Below the pieces are notes generated by a model, which saw nothing but the letters and a program-made list of their open reading frames with translations, did no database searches and was not told the origin of the DNA. The position numbers and the translations under genes were made by a program. From contig CAZJHO010000001.1 of assembly GCA_964546015.1 (NCBI GenBank), forward strand, positions 309,411-373,410: a DNA stretch of 64,000 bases, given 5' to 3'. This document shows positions 54,088-62,697 of this stretch, piece after piece. Source of the stretch: JAFGVL01 sp964546015. GTDB lineage: Bacteria; Bacteroidota; Bacteroidia; Bacteroidales; Paludibacteraceae. Positions within the stretch are counted from its first letter, which is position 1. Each line of letters opens with the position of its first letter.

Positions 54088-56574
54088 ATGAGTATTAGTA
54101 AAATTATAGTAGGAGCGTTTTTGTTGCTGATTTCATTCCAATTACAGGCTTCTCCTGCAAGTCCGGAGCCTGTTGTGCTCACACAGCCCGATGGTAAAAG
54201 CATCACTGTTTACATGAAAGGGAATGAAGCTGTAAAACGCATGGAAACACTTGACGGATATACATTATTGTATAATTCGGAGGGTTATATGGTATATGCT
54301 GTGTTAGATGCCGAAGGTAATCTTATCCCATCAAATATGATTGCAGCGGACGAATCTGTTCTTCGCTCGGAAGATTTGGTAGATTTACCTAAACATCTTT
54401 CTTTCAGTAAAAATCAAATAGAAGACCGAAAACAGTTATGGAAAGATACTGTTGTTAAGGTAACTCAAGTTTTGCAATCTCGTTCGGATGTTCCCTTGCA
54501 GAAAAAGGTATTGTGTGTATTAGTTAATTTTAACGATAAGCAATTTACTAAAACACAGCAAGATTTTGATAATATGATGAATCAGGCAGGTTATTCAACG
54601 GATGGTTCGCAAGGTTCGGTAAGAGAATTTTTTACTGAAACCTCATATGGAGAAGCAGATGTTTCTTTTACGGTAGTTGGTCCGATTACACTTTCGCATG
54701 ATGCGGCTTACTACGGAGCAAACAATCAGAATGGTAATGATGTACGAGTTCGAGAGTTTGCTGCCGAAACAGCGAATAAAGTGGCAGAATTAGTCGATTT
54801 CAGCGAGTTTGATGCCGATAATAACAAGTATATAGATGGTTTTCACATTATTTTTGCAGGAAGGGGAGAAGAAGCCGGTGGAGGAGCAGATTGTATCTGG
54901 TCACATAAATGGTCGTTTGCGCAAACATTAACATTTAACGGCAAGTGGTTGCAAATATATTCTTGTTCGCCCGAATTGTATATGGATAAAATCACAACTA
55001 TTGGGGTAATTTGCCATGAGTTATCACATTCGTTGTTTGACATTCCTGATTATTATGATACGGGTGATGAAGGTTTTCTTGGTACCGGCAAATGGGATTT
55101 GATGTCCACTGGTAGTTGGAACGGAACGGTTTTAAGTGGCGACTGTCCTGCACATATTAATATGTATGAAAAAGAACGGCTCGGTTGGGTGCCGATTGTT
55201 GAGTTAATGGGGAATCAGGCTGTTGCAGATATGCCTAATTCTGCCGAGAATCCTGTTGCTTACAAAGTTGTTACCCCTGCTGATGGCGGTTATTTTCTGT
55301 TGGAAAACAAACAAAAAAAAGGATTTGATAAAGCATTGCCCGGTGAAGGTTTGCTTATCTGGCGAGTAAATACTGATTTACCTAATTATAAAAGTTCAAT
55401 TAACGATCATCACCCGCAACTGTTATATCCGGTTTGCGCCTCGTCAACTTATGTTATTACAGAGAATTTACCGGCTTCGTATGGAAGCATAAATACAGCC
55501 GGTTGTCCGTTTCCGGGAAGTTCGTTAAATACTTCTTTTGACGATAACACTATTCCTTCTATGCGCCAGACAGAGTACAGCCATAATAAAACCCGATTGT
55601 TCGAGATAAAAAATGTTTCGAATCTTGTCTCGTTTAATATTGAAGATAATAGAGAGAATTATATTCCAAGTAACTATCATACGGTTGATAAAGAGGGTTT
55701 GCGTATATTTTTGCGACAAAGCGATAATACTAAAAATAATTTTGAACAAGCAGGATTAACGGTTCAAGATACTGTTGATTGGTATGTTTCGGATGTTTGG
55801 GTAAATAAAATAAGTACGACAAAAGGAATGGATAGCTACGAAACCAGTTCAGGGATTTTATGGAATAATTCTATTCCTAACAGGATTGTAGCTGTTTATT
55901 GGCGAGCTAAAAATTTTGTTGGGATTTTAGATGCCGCTAACTGGAGCCTTCTGAAAACATTGTATTGCAACGATAATTTATTAACATCTGTCGATGTGTC
56001 TGAAAATGTCCGGCTGAACAAGTTATTCTGCCAAAATAATAATTTGCGATTTTCTACATTGCCCGTTAAAATGAGCAATATACAAACATATGTCTATAGC
56101 CCCCAGAAAAAACTAAAAGGAGGACTTATTCATTTTTACGATAATATCGATTTAAGTAAAGAGTTTATTGTTGATGGCAATACAACTACTTATACATGGT
56201 ATGATATTACGGAAAGGACAGAAAAATATATTCAGCCTGCGAATAATTTCGGTAACTTTATGCTGACTTCCGATTTGTGTGGAAAGAAATTGCGTTGCAA
56301 GATGCAAAATGCCGCTTTTCCTGATATGTCTGGTTCGCAATCGTTGATGTACGAAGTAGATGTGATTCAGCCTACACTAAAAGTATATCCTATACCAACC
56401 AACGGCTTGCTTACGGTTGATCATGGCGGTTTGCCTGTAGGTACAATAAAAATATATGATGCTATGCGACGATTAATGCTCGAAACAACAGAAACTACAT
56501 TCAATATCGGCTATTTTCCTAAAGGAATTTATTATTTAAAGGTGAATGGAAAAACAATTCCGATAATGAGATAG
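54088..56574 (+). CDS. M6-family metalloprotease with T9SS sorting domain
   Basis: 828 residues. Signal peptide (1-21), a propeptide-like region to about 140, then the M6 catalytic domain. The zinc motif is HELSH (His310, Glu311, His314), followed by SLFDIPDYYD. Farther on lies a region with one leucine-rich-like segment (LKTLYCNDNLLTSVDVSENVRLNKLFCQNN). The C-terminal 75 residues (LKVYPIPTNGLLTV ... YYLKVNGKTIPIMR) are a classic type A T9SS sorting domain. Secreted or cell-surface peptidase. Confidence 0.92.
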   Translation: MSISKIIVGAFLLLISFQLQASPASPEPVVLTQPDGKSITVYMKGNEAVKRMETLDGYTLLYNSEGYMVYAVLDAEGNLIPSNMIAADESVLRSEDLVDLPKHLSFSKNQIEDRKQLWKDTVVKVTQVLQSRSDVPLQKKVLCVLVNFNDKQFTKTQQDFDNMMNQAGYSTDGSQGSVREFFTETSYGEADVSFTVVGPITLSHDAAYYGANNQNGNDVRVREFAAETANKVAELVDFSEFDADNNKYIDGFHIIFAGRGEEAGGGADCIWSHKWSFAQTLTFNGKWLQIYSCSPELYMDKITTIGVICHELSHSLFDIPDYYDTGDEGFLGTGKWDLMSTGSWNGTVLSGDCPAHINMYEKERLGWVPIVELMGNQAVADMPNSAENPVAYKVVTPADGGYFLLENKQKKGFDKALPGEGLLIWRVNTDLPNYKSSINDHHPQLLYPVCASSTYVITENLPASYGSINTAGCPFPGSSLNTSFDDNTIPSMRQTEYSHNKTRLFEIKNVSNLVSFNIEDNRENYIPSNYHTVDKEGLRIFLRQSDNTKNNFEQAGLTVQDTVDWYVSDVWVNKISTTKGMDSYETSSGILWNNSIPNRIVAVYWRAKNFVGILDAANWSLLKTLYCNDNLLTSVDVSENVRLNKLFCQNNNLRFSTLPVKMSNIQTYVYSPQKKLKGGLIHFYDNIDLSKEFIVDGNTTTYTWYDITERTEKYIQPANNFGNFMLTSDLCGKKLRCKMQNAAFPDMSGSQSLMYEVDVIQPTLKVYPIPTNGLLTVDHGGLPVGTIKIYDAMRRLMLETTETTFNIGYFPKGIYYLKVNGKTIPIMR

Positions 56575-56638
56575 CTTATTTTTATTTATAAAAATTATTC
56601 GCCAATATTTTCCCTTAAAAAAACAAGAAGGAGTCGTT

Positions 56639-56674
56639 ATGTTGACCGAAGTGCAAGGAACAAGGAGCAGATAG
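56639..56674 (+). other. Possible 11-codon leader ORF ahead of relA
   Basis: ATG at 56639 is preceded at 9 bases by AAGGAG, a strong Shine-Dalgarno in a genome that rarely uses one. It encodes MLTEVQGTRSR and stops at TAG 56672, 41 bases before the relA start. It may be chance or a translated leader. Confidence 0.25.
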
Positions 56675-56715
56675 GGACATTGTTGAATGTTGAACAAAAA
56701 ATCAATAAAATCAAT

Positions 56716-58881
56716 ATGAACGAAATACGCCAACTATATCGCCAATACCTGTCGTATGGCAAGCGCATTGTACCTAAGCAAGATGTTGCCGATGTGCGCA
56801 AAATTATCCAACAAGCTATCGATGCCGGAAAAATCACGCAACAATCATTACTTAAAGATATATACACTGCGCTCATTACCATAACTGAAATAGGTTTAGG
56901 ACGCTCCACTGTGATAGCTGTGTTGTTGCACGATGCCGTAGTAGGGGGCATTATCAGTATCGACGATTTTAAAAAACGCTTTGGAGTATCGGCAGCAACT
57001 ATTGTGCAAGGGTTGACTCGTGCCAACGAGCTTTATCAGAAGAATGCGGCTATCGAAACCGAGAATTTTCGTAAATTATTACTAACTTTTGCTGAAGATG
57101 TACGGGTAATTTTTATCCTTATCGCTGAACGGTTACACACTATTCGGCATGTAAAAAACGCCGACCACGATACGCAGCTTAAAGTAGCACGCGAAGCATC
57201 ATACTTGTATGCTCCGTTAGCACACCGTATGGGTTTATACAAAATTAAAACTGAATTGGAAGACTTGTCTTTGCGTTATACGGCAAGAGATGATTTTGAC
57301 AAAATCAAAGAATTTTTGAGTGCTACTAAAGCTTCGCGTGAAAAATATATTGCCGATTTTATTGCTCCGCTCAAAAAACAATTGCGTGATGCCGGTTTCG
57401 ATTTTACTATTAAAGGGCGTACAAAGTCTATTCATTCTATTTGGAATAAATGGAAAAAACAAAATACACCTCTTAATCAGATTTACGACTTGTTTGCTAT
57501 CCGTGTTGTGCTGAATTGTCCTTTCGAACGAGAGAAAGCCGAATGTTGGCAGGTATATTCTATTGTTACGGATAAATATCAACCCAATCCGAAACGCATG
57601 CGCGATTGGTTGTCTATACCTAAATCGAACGGGTATGAATCACTACACACTACTGTGATGGGACCTGAAGGAAAATGGGTGGAAGTGCAAATACGCACAG
57701 AACGCATGGACGAAATTGCTGAAAAAGGACTTGCCGCACACTGGAAATACAAAGGTGTGAAGGGCGATAGTAATATGGACGAATGGTTGAAACACATCCG
57801 CGAAATTCTGGAGAATCCTCAAAGTGGTATAGAAACGATGGATGATTTTAAGCTCGATTTGTATGATGATGAAGTATTTGTTTTTACACCTACCGGAGAA
57901 CTGCAAAAACTTAAAAAAGGCGCAACCGTGCTCGATTTTGCTTTTCATATTCACACCGGCTTAGGCTCAAAATGTGTAGGTGCTAAAATAAACGGTAAAG
58001 CTGTACCTATCCGTTATGTGCTGTCTAACGGCGATCAAATAGAAATTCTTACTTCTGCTAACCAAAAACCAAAACAAGATTGGCTCAATGTTGTAACCAC
58101 TTCCAAAGCACGCACTAAGATTAAACAAGTTCTCAAAGAGATTGATTACAAAGAAGCTGAGCAGGGAAAAGAAATATTGCTCCGTCGTCTGAAAAACTGG
58201 AAGATTGAATATATAGAAGCGGACATAACACGCCTGACCAAAAAATTGGGCTATAAAGTAATCAGTGATTTTTATCAAGCTATTGCGTTGGAAAAAATCG
58301 ATATGCTCACTGTGCGAAACGAGTTACAAACCGAGCACGAAAAAACTGATACAACCACAGATACAGAACTTCGAAGTGCAGCCAATTTTACACAAGAAAG
58401 CGACCTTATCCTGAAAGACCGCAAAGATGATGCGTTGGTTATAGACCAAAATGTAAAAGGAATTGAATACAAACTGGCTGCCTGCTGTAATCCTATTTAC
58501 GGAGATGAAGTATTTGGGTTTGTAGCCTCATCGGGTGGAATAAAAATACACCGGATAGATTGTCCTAATGCACCGCAACTGATGCAAAAATTCGGTTACC
58601 GTATTGTTGAAGCACGCTGGTCAGGCAAATCTGATGGACAATACCCTATTGCATTGCGTGTAACCGGAAAAGATGATATTGGTATTGTAACTAATATTAC
58701 TTCCCTACTCTCCAAAGAAAGTAAAGTTACCTTGCGTTCCATTTCGGTAGATGCTGTAGATGGTATTTTTCAAGGAAACATTACATTATTGGTAAGAGAT
58801 ACGCATGACCTCGACGGTATTATCAAAAAGATAAAAACCATAAAAGGAGTAAAGGAAGTGGAGCGGAGAAAGTTGAAGTAA
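56716..58881 (+). CDS. RelA/SpoT-family (p)ppGpp synthetase, hydrolase site degenerate
   Basis: 721 residues: pseudo-HD domain (about 1-190), synthetase (200-350: FTIKGRTKSIHSIWNKW, YDLFAIRVV, KRMRDWLSIPKSNGYESLHTTVMGP, EVQIRT), TGS (about 380-440), zinc-finger-like CNPIYGDEV and C-terminal ACT. In the HD domain His72-Asp73 remain, but the following Glu-Asp is Val-Gly, ADRLHN is AERLHT (Glu138, Thr142), and the early PYIVHP histidine is absent. So it is probably synthetase-only. An upstream TTG at 56680 is rejected in favour of the first ATG. Confidence 0.93.
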   Translation: MNEIRQLYRQYLSYGKRIVPKQDVADVRKIIQQAIDAGKITQQSLLKDIYTALITITEIGLGRSTVIAVLLHDAVVGGIISIDDFKKRFGVSAATIVQGLTRANELYQKNAAIETENFRKLLLTFAEDVRVIFILIAERLHTIRHVKNADHDTQLKVAREASYLYAPLAHRMGLYKIKTELEDLSLRYTARDDFDKIKEFLSATKASREKYIADFIAPLKKQLRDAGFDFTIKGRTKSIHSIWNKWKKQNTPLNQIYDLFAIRVVLNCPFEREKAECWQVYSIVTDKYQPNPKRMRDWLSIPKSNGYESLHTTVMGPEGKWVEVQIRTERMDEIAEKGLAAHWKYKGVKGDSNMDEWLKHIREILENPQSGIETMDDFKLDLYDDEVFVFTPTGELQKLKKGATVLDFAFHIHTGLGSKCVGAKINGKAVPIRYVLSNGDQIEILTSANQKPKQDWLNVVTTSKARTKIKQVLKEIDYKEAEQGKEILLRRLKNWKIEYIEADITRLTKKLGYKVISDFYQAIALEKIDMLTVRNELQTEHEKTDTTTDTELRSAANFTQESDLILKDRKDDALVIDQNVKGIEYKLAACCNPIYGDEVFGFVASSGGIKIHRIDCPNAPQLMQKFGYRIVEARWSGKSDGQYPIALRVTGKDDIGIVTNITSLLSKESKVTLRSISVDAVDGIFQGNITLLVRDTHDLDGIIKKIKTIKGVKEVERRKLK

Positions 58882-59326
58882 TGATAAAGTTACAGACTTC
58901 ATTTCTTATTTCTCTTCTTGGGAAACACATTCCTTGTAATCAATGATAGAAATCATAACATAAAAATTTGTGGGTTAATAAAATATGAAAATTAATTCTT
59001 TGATACTTTATTTTATTTTTGGTAACATACAATCCTATAGAATCGTAAAATACCAGGAATGAATAAAATATATAGATTCTGATTTTAAACAGAGCAACCA
59101 AAAGGCGATGCTGTGTTGTAAAAAAAGAAGCTATTTTTTGAAAATTAATAAAAATATCCCCGCTGGATTTTTCTTGTTTGGAATTAATGGTGGGGGTGGT
59201 TTTCCTCAAATATTCGTGGGGGTGCTTTTGTATGGGGCAGTAAACGAAAACACAAGGCTTCCATTTTTTTGTTAGTAAAATTTTTCTAGATTTTTTTATT
59301 CCTACTGCTAATTTGATGATTTTAAT
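58882..59326. other. Gene-free AT-rich spacer after relA
   Basis: About 445 bases with no supported gene. A 138-codon minus-strand frame needs a TTG start and resembles no family. A short G-rich patch (GGTGGGGGTGG, near 59190, and GTGGGGGTGC near 59217) stands out against the AT-rich background. It leads into the promoter of the candidate RNA. Confidence 0.5.
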
Positions 59327-59334
59327 TACTTTTG
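59327..59334 (+). promoter_or_regulatory. Candidate -7 box for structured RNA
   Basis: TACTTTTG; transcription would start about 59340. No TTTG at the exact -33 spacing. Confidence 0.5.
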
Positions 59335-59339
59335 TAGTG

Positions 59340-59610
59340 TAATTCCAAAACCTCAAAATATGAGGATTGGAAGGACATAAATTCGTGAAAGCGTTTTAGT
59401 ATCTACCTTGTCTAAGGAAATCGCCAATTTCAAAAGACGGAACAAGATAATACAACAGAACGCTCACGCTGATTGGTATATAAATACCCCTTGGGGCAAG
59501 TATATCATAAAAGGCGTGGGACTGTTGTTATTTGTTCCGTTGGGTGTTTGGCGATGCCTCTTAGACAAATAAACATTAACAGTTCCCACGCTTTCTTATT
59601 TATATCTGCT
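59340..59610 (+). ncRNA. Large structured RNA, 6S-like rod (candidate)
   Basis: No ORF, but nested complementarity. A first hairpin is CCTCA/TGAGG (59351-59365). Then P1: ATAAAT+GAAAGCG (59377-59393) with CGCTTTC+ATTTAT (59589-59603). P2: TTGTCTAAG+ATCGCC (59408-59425) with GGCGAT+CTTAGACAA (59550-59568). P3: ACGGAACAA+ATAA+CAACAG (59437-59458) with its complement (59522-59540). P4: CACGC/GCGTG (59465-59469, 59514-59518), then an apical region. Competing with P1 and P3, GCGTGGGA+CTGTT (59514-59526) pairs with AACAG+TCCCACGC (59578-59591). A long bulged rod with a switchable 3' half resembles 6S RNA; a leader regulating the lipoprotein at 59649 is the alternative. Confidence 0.65.
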
Positions 59611-59648
59611 CGTTCGGGAATTGAGGGCAAAATTAATACATTTTAATT

Positions 59649-60632
59649 ATGAAAATGAAAAGATTTTTTTACTCGACATTTATGCCGGTAATGTTTGCAA
59701 GTGTTTTTATTTCTTGTGACAAAGAGAATAAAGATGAGCCCCAAAACTCTCCTGAAAACAATAATTTAAAAACTGGGCAAATTGAACTATTAGCAAATCC
59801 AGATAAGAATAATACTATTTCTTTTACCGCAACTGCACAAAAAATTACAATTGATTGGGGAGACGGTTGCATTGAAGATATAAATCCAATTGGAATTCGA
59901 GCGGAATACATACATGTCTATGAAAATCCCAACCTCAAAAAAATTACTATAAACACAGAAAGATTGAGTTCGTTTTCAGATTCATATTATGCAAACGGTT
60001 CAACCAACCCTCCAAAAGGAGTTTATCACGAGCTAACTTTTGGAGAATGCACTGAATTATTGTCTGTTCATATAAGAAATTATACTGATGGAAAATTGAG
60101 AAAATTAGAAATAAAAAATGCTCCTAGATTAGCATCCCTTACAGTTAATTCTTCAACTTTGACATCTCTGAATGTGAATCCATATACAGAATTAAAATCT
60201 CTTACTTTGTGGACTTATAGAATGGCATCACTGGATATAAGCCAATGTTTCAATTTAGAATACCTTAATATCGATATGTATGAATTAACATCATTGAATA
60301 TGGGTCAATACCCTAAATTAAAATCTCTTATTGTCAATGCTTATCCATTATCAATACCTCTGAATATGAGTCAATCTGCTTATTTAGAGCATGTTGAAAT
60401 TAAGATGCAGAACTTAACATCATTGGATATAAGTCAATGCCCTAAATTAAAGTATCTTGATATCAGATATATAAATGCCAATGTATTCAATGTAGAAGTA
60501 CTAAATTCATTGTTTAATTCATTACCAATAAGACAAATGACAGATTATGCTACAATCCGTTATTCTAGTAATATTTATGGAGAGGATAAAAGCATTTACG
60601 AAAACAAAGGATGGACAAGGGGAAATAACTAG
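59649..60632 (+). CDS. Lipoprotein with leucine-rich-like repeats
   Basis: 327 residues. Lipobox VFISC with Cys23 and an Asp/Glu-rich +2 region (DKENKDE), typical of surface lipoproteins in this phylum. Residues 66-73 (KITIDWGDG) resemble a PKD-type strand. From about 130 to 275 there are 20-22-residue repeats of the form LTSLDISQCPKLKYLDI (at least five). Likely a surface adhesin or binding protein; no enzymatic motif. First gene after the structured RNA; the start codon is 39 bases beyond it. Confidence 0.78.
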   Translation: MKMKRFFYSTFMPVMFASVFISCDKENKDEPQNSPENNNLKTGQIELLANPDKNNTISFTATAQKITIDWGDGCIEDINPIGIRAEYIHVYENPNLKKITINTERLSSFSDSYYANGSTNPPKGVYHELTFGECTELLSVHIRNYTDGKLRKLEIKNAPRLASLTVNSSTLTSLNVNPYTELKSLTLWTYRMASLDISQCFNLEYLNIDMYELTSLNMGQYPKLKSLIVNAYPLSIPLNMSQSAYLEHVEIKMQNLTSLDISQCPKLKYLDIRYINANVFNVEVLNSLFNSLPIRQMTDYATIRYSSNIYGEDKSIYENKGWTRGNN

Positions 60633-60671
60633 CATAAAGAAAAAAATTTAAACTTATAAAATTAAATAACA

Positions 60672-60992
60672 ATGACACATTTTAATGACTTAGACCCTGC
60701 AATGAGATATGAAAGTTTATATCGTTTTGCATTTAACTGTGGAAGAATGGATGACCCATGGGAAGAAGCCGACCAATCAAATTATGGTATGTTTGTCGAG
60801 GAAAAAGATTTAGGCAATGCTAAAGCATCTTTATACCGGATATTGCATAAATTGATTTTTGACAATTACAAAGGCATTCATACAGCCCAAAAGTTGATTG
60901 AAATTGAAAAGAGAATTAATAAAGTAACCACACAAGGTATTGCCATTAAGATTATTGATGATACAATAGATATAATTAAACAAAATTTATAA
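60672..60992 (+). CDS. Hypothetical protein, 106 residues
   Basis: No family recognised. No signal peptide; acidic N-terminal half rich in aromatic residues (MRYESLYRFAFNCGRMDDPWEEADQSNYGMF) and a helical C-terminal half. Gap of 39 bases to the lipoprotein upstream and 7 bases to the next gene, so it is probably within one transcript. The small soluble form would suit an immunity or antitoxin-like role, but nothing in the sequence proves that. Confidence 0.65.
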   Translation: MTHFNDLDPAMRYESLYRFAFNCGRMDDPWEEADQSNYGMFVEEKDLGNAKASLYRILHKLIFDNYKGIHTAQKLIEIEKRINKVTTQGIAIKIIDDTIDIIKQNL

Positions 60993-60999
60993 TTACACC

Positions 61000-61464
61000 A
61001 TGAAAAATAAAATTGTATTCATCGGCTTATTATTAGCCATTTTGACATCTTGTGCATCGACAAAACAATATCAAGCATTTACACATGGTACTACACCCGA
61101 CAGTACTAAAGGGAGAATTTATGTCATACGCCCTTCGGGTATGACTGGGGCAGCCGTAAAAACAAAAATATATTGTAATGGTCTTCTTATTGGTACTACC
61201 GGAAACAATAGCTACCTGTGTTGGGATGCACCCGAAGGCACATACCGTATTGGAACAACACAACATACTCGCTTATACACTGGAGCTGATATAGGTTCGG
61301 CAGGAGACGAAGATGCTTTTGTTGTAAAAGTAACACTAGGAAAGACTTATTATATCAAACAATATCCACGCTTCGGCGGCTTCTCTTTTAAATTGATGAG
61401 TGCCAAAGACGGAGAAAAAGCTGTTAAGAAGAAAAAAGCTCCTAGAGTTAATTATGCGGAATGA
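61000..61464 (+). CDS. DUF2846-like lipoprotein
   Basis: 154 residues. Lipobox ILTSC with Cys18. The body GRIYVIRPSGMTGAAVKTKIYCNGLLIGTTGNNSYLCWDAPEGTYRIGTT matches the DUF2846 pattern of small envelope lipoproteins, and it ends with a Lys-rich tail (EKAVKKKKAPRVNYAE). Function unknown. The next gene begins 22 bases after the stop. Confidence 0.8.
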   Translation: MKNKIVFIGLLLAILTSCASTKQYQAFTHGTTPDSTKGRIYVIRPSGMTGAAVKTKIYCNGLLIGTTGNNSYLCWDAPEGTYRIGTTQHTRLYTGADIGSAGDEDAFVVKVTLGKTYYIKQYPRFGGFSFKLMSAKDGEKAVKKKKAPRVNYAE

Positions 61465-61486
61465 TTTTTTTAAATACAAATTTAAA

Positions 61487-62077
61487 ATGAACGAGGAAAC
61501 AAATGTTTTATACAAATATAGAAGTTTAGAAAATTTCAAATATTTTATTGATACAATCTTAAAGAACAGATTACATGCTTCTCAATACCAAAGTCTTAAT
61601 GACCCAATGGAAGGACAATATTATTGTTTTGCAAAAGAATTAGGCGAAGAAAACATAGAAAAATTACGCAAAGAAAAAGGAACAAATTTACGAATTTGTT
61701 CTCTTTCAAAAACAAAAAGCGATACATTAATGTGGGCACACTATGCAAATGGACATCGTGGAGTTGCTATTGGTATAAAAATAGATAAAACCAAATATAT
61801 TGTAAAAGATGTAGCATATGATGGACTTCCTATCATTAAACAATATTTTAATAGCAGTACGGCAATAGAAATTTTAAGACATAAACTTGAAAGTTGGACT
61901 TATGAAGAAGAAGTAAGAGTTTTTGTTAAAAAAAAGCAATTTGTAGATGTCAGGATAGAGAAAATAATAACAGGTGTGAAAATGAGCAACCAAGATTTTA
62001 GTTTTATTTCTGAATTAATAAGACGTATAAATCCTGAAATAGAAATTATAAAAGCAGAAACATTTATGAATATCTAA
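61487..62077 (+). CDS. DUF2971 family protein
   Basis: 196 residues. VLYKYRSLENFKYFIDTILKNRLHASQYQSLNDPMEG, RICSLSKTKSDTLMWAHYANGHRGVAIGI and ESWTYEEEVRVF are the DUF2971 hallmarks. Cytosolic, no known activity; members are scattered on genomic islands. The frame is open back to 61400, overlapping the previous gene; MNEETNVLYKYRS at 61487 is the usual N-terminus. Confidence 0.85.
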   Translation: MNEETNVLYKYRSLENFKYFIDTILKNRLHASQYQSLNDPMEGQYYCFAKELGEENIEKLRKEKGTNLRICSLSKTKSDTLMWAHYANGHRGVAIGIKIDKTKYIVKDVAYDGLPIIKQYFNSSTAIEILRHKLESWTYEEEVRVFVKKKQFVDVRIEKIITGVKMSNQDFSFISELIRRINPEIEIIKAETFMNI

Positions 62078-62105
62078 ATAATCAATCAAGTAAATTTTAT
62101 AAAAA

Positions 62106-62669
62106 ATGAAAAGAACGATTACATTAATTTCGATTCTATTTGCAACCTTTGCAAATGCAAATGCGCAAAATATTACATTAGACGAACTCATAAATCTGCG
62201 AAAACACAATTTAGCCTATGTAGAAGAGTATCTTACAAACAAAGGTTGGAGTTACATTGGTACAAAAGGTATTTATGCTAGATTTGCTTATAATAAAAGT
62301 GATTTTTATGATAAAGCGGAATCATTTATAAGGTATTTTGGCAATGAATATATAGGTTCGGCAGATGAAATTAATATTCAAATTCATGATTCCAAAAAAT
62401 ATCTTTCATACATTAATAGAATAAAATCCTTTGGCTGCAAACTTATTGATAATTATACAGAAAACAGCGATATTATAAAAGTGTACAGAGGAGCAACAAC
62501 TACTTTTGAGGTAACAGTATCTACTCAAAAAGATGATTTTTATGATGATTCTACGAAAACCGTTTATATAATTTCTATTATGAGTAATTCCTTCTATGAT
62601 ATACTAGTTTATCATAAAAAGTACAATGATAAGGATATAAAGCCAGAAGCAGATAGTGTTGCATATTAG
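62106..62669 (+). CDS. Hypothetical exported protein, 187 residues
   Basis: Signal peptide MKRTITLISILFATFANANAQ, then an N-terminal stretch NLAYVEEYLTNKGWSYIGTKG. No family recognised. Alternating hydrophobic residues suggest a mixed alpha/beta periplasmic domain. 28 bases after the DUF2971 stop. Confidence 0.7.
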   Translation: MKRTITLISILFATFANANAQNITLDELINLRKHNLAYVEEYLTNKGWSYIGTKGIYARFAYNKSDFYDKAESFIRYFGNEYIGSADEINIQIHDSKKYLSYINRIKSFGCKLIDNYTENSDIIKVYRGATTTFEVTVSTQKDDFYDDSTKTVYIISIMSNSFYDILVYHKKYNDKDIKPEADSVAY

Positions 62670-62697
62670 TTCTCAGAACAGTTAAAATATTAATGAA

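Noticed and set aside
58940..59356. 138-codon minus-strand ORF between relA and the structured RNA
   Set aside because: It needs a TTG start that overlaps the promoter of the RNA, has a low-complexity K/I/F composition and no recognisable family. Likely chance in AT-rich spacer.
59340..59610. Structured RNA read as tmRNA, RNase P or SRP RNA
   Set aside because: No tag-peptide frame, no GAGGAAAGTCC-like RNase P core and no SRP GGAA tetraloop helix are present; the rod shape fits 6S-like RNA better.
59340..60632. Retron or group II intron
   Set aside because: No reverse transcriptase gene is encoded nearby, and the conserved intron domain V motif is not seen.
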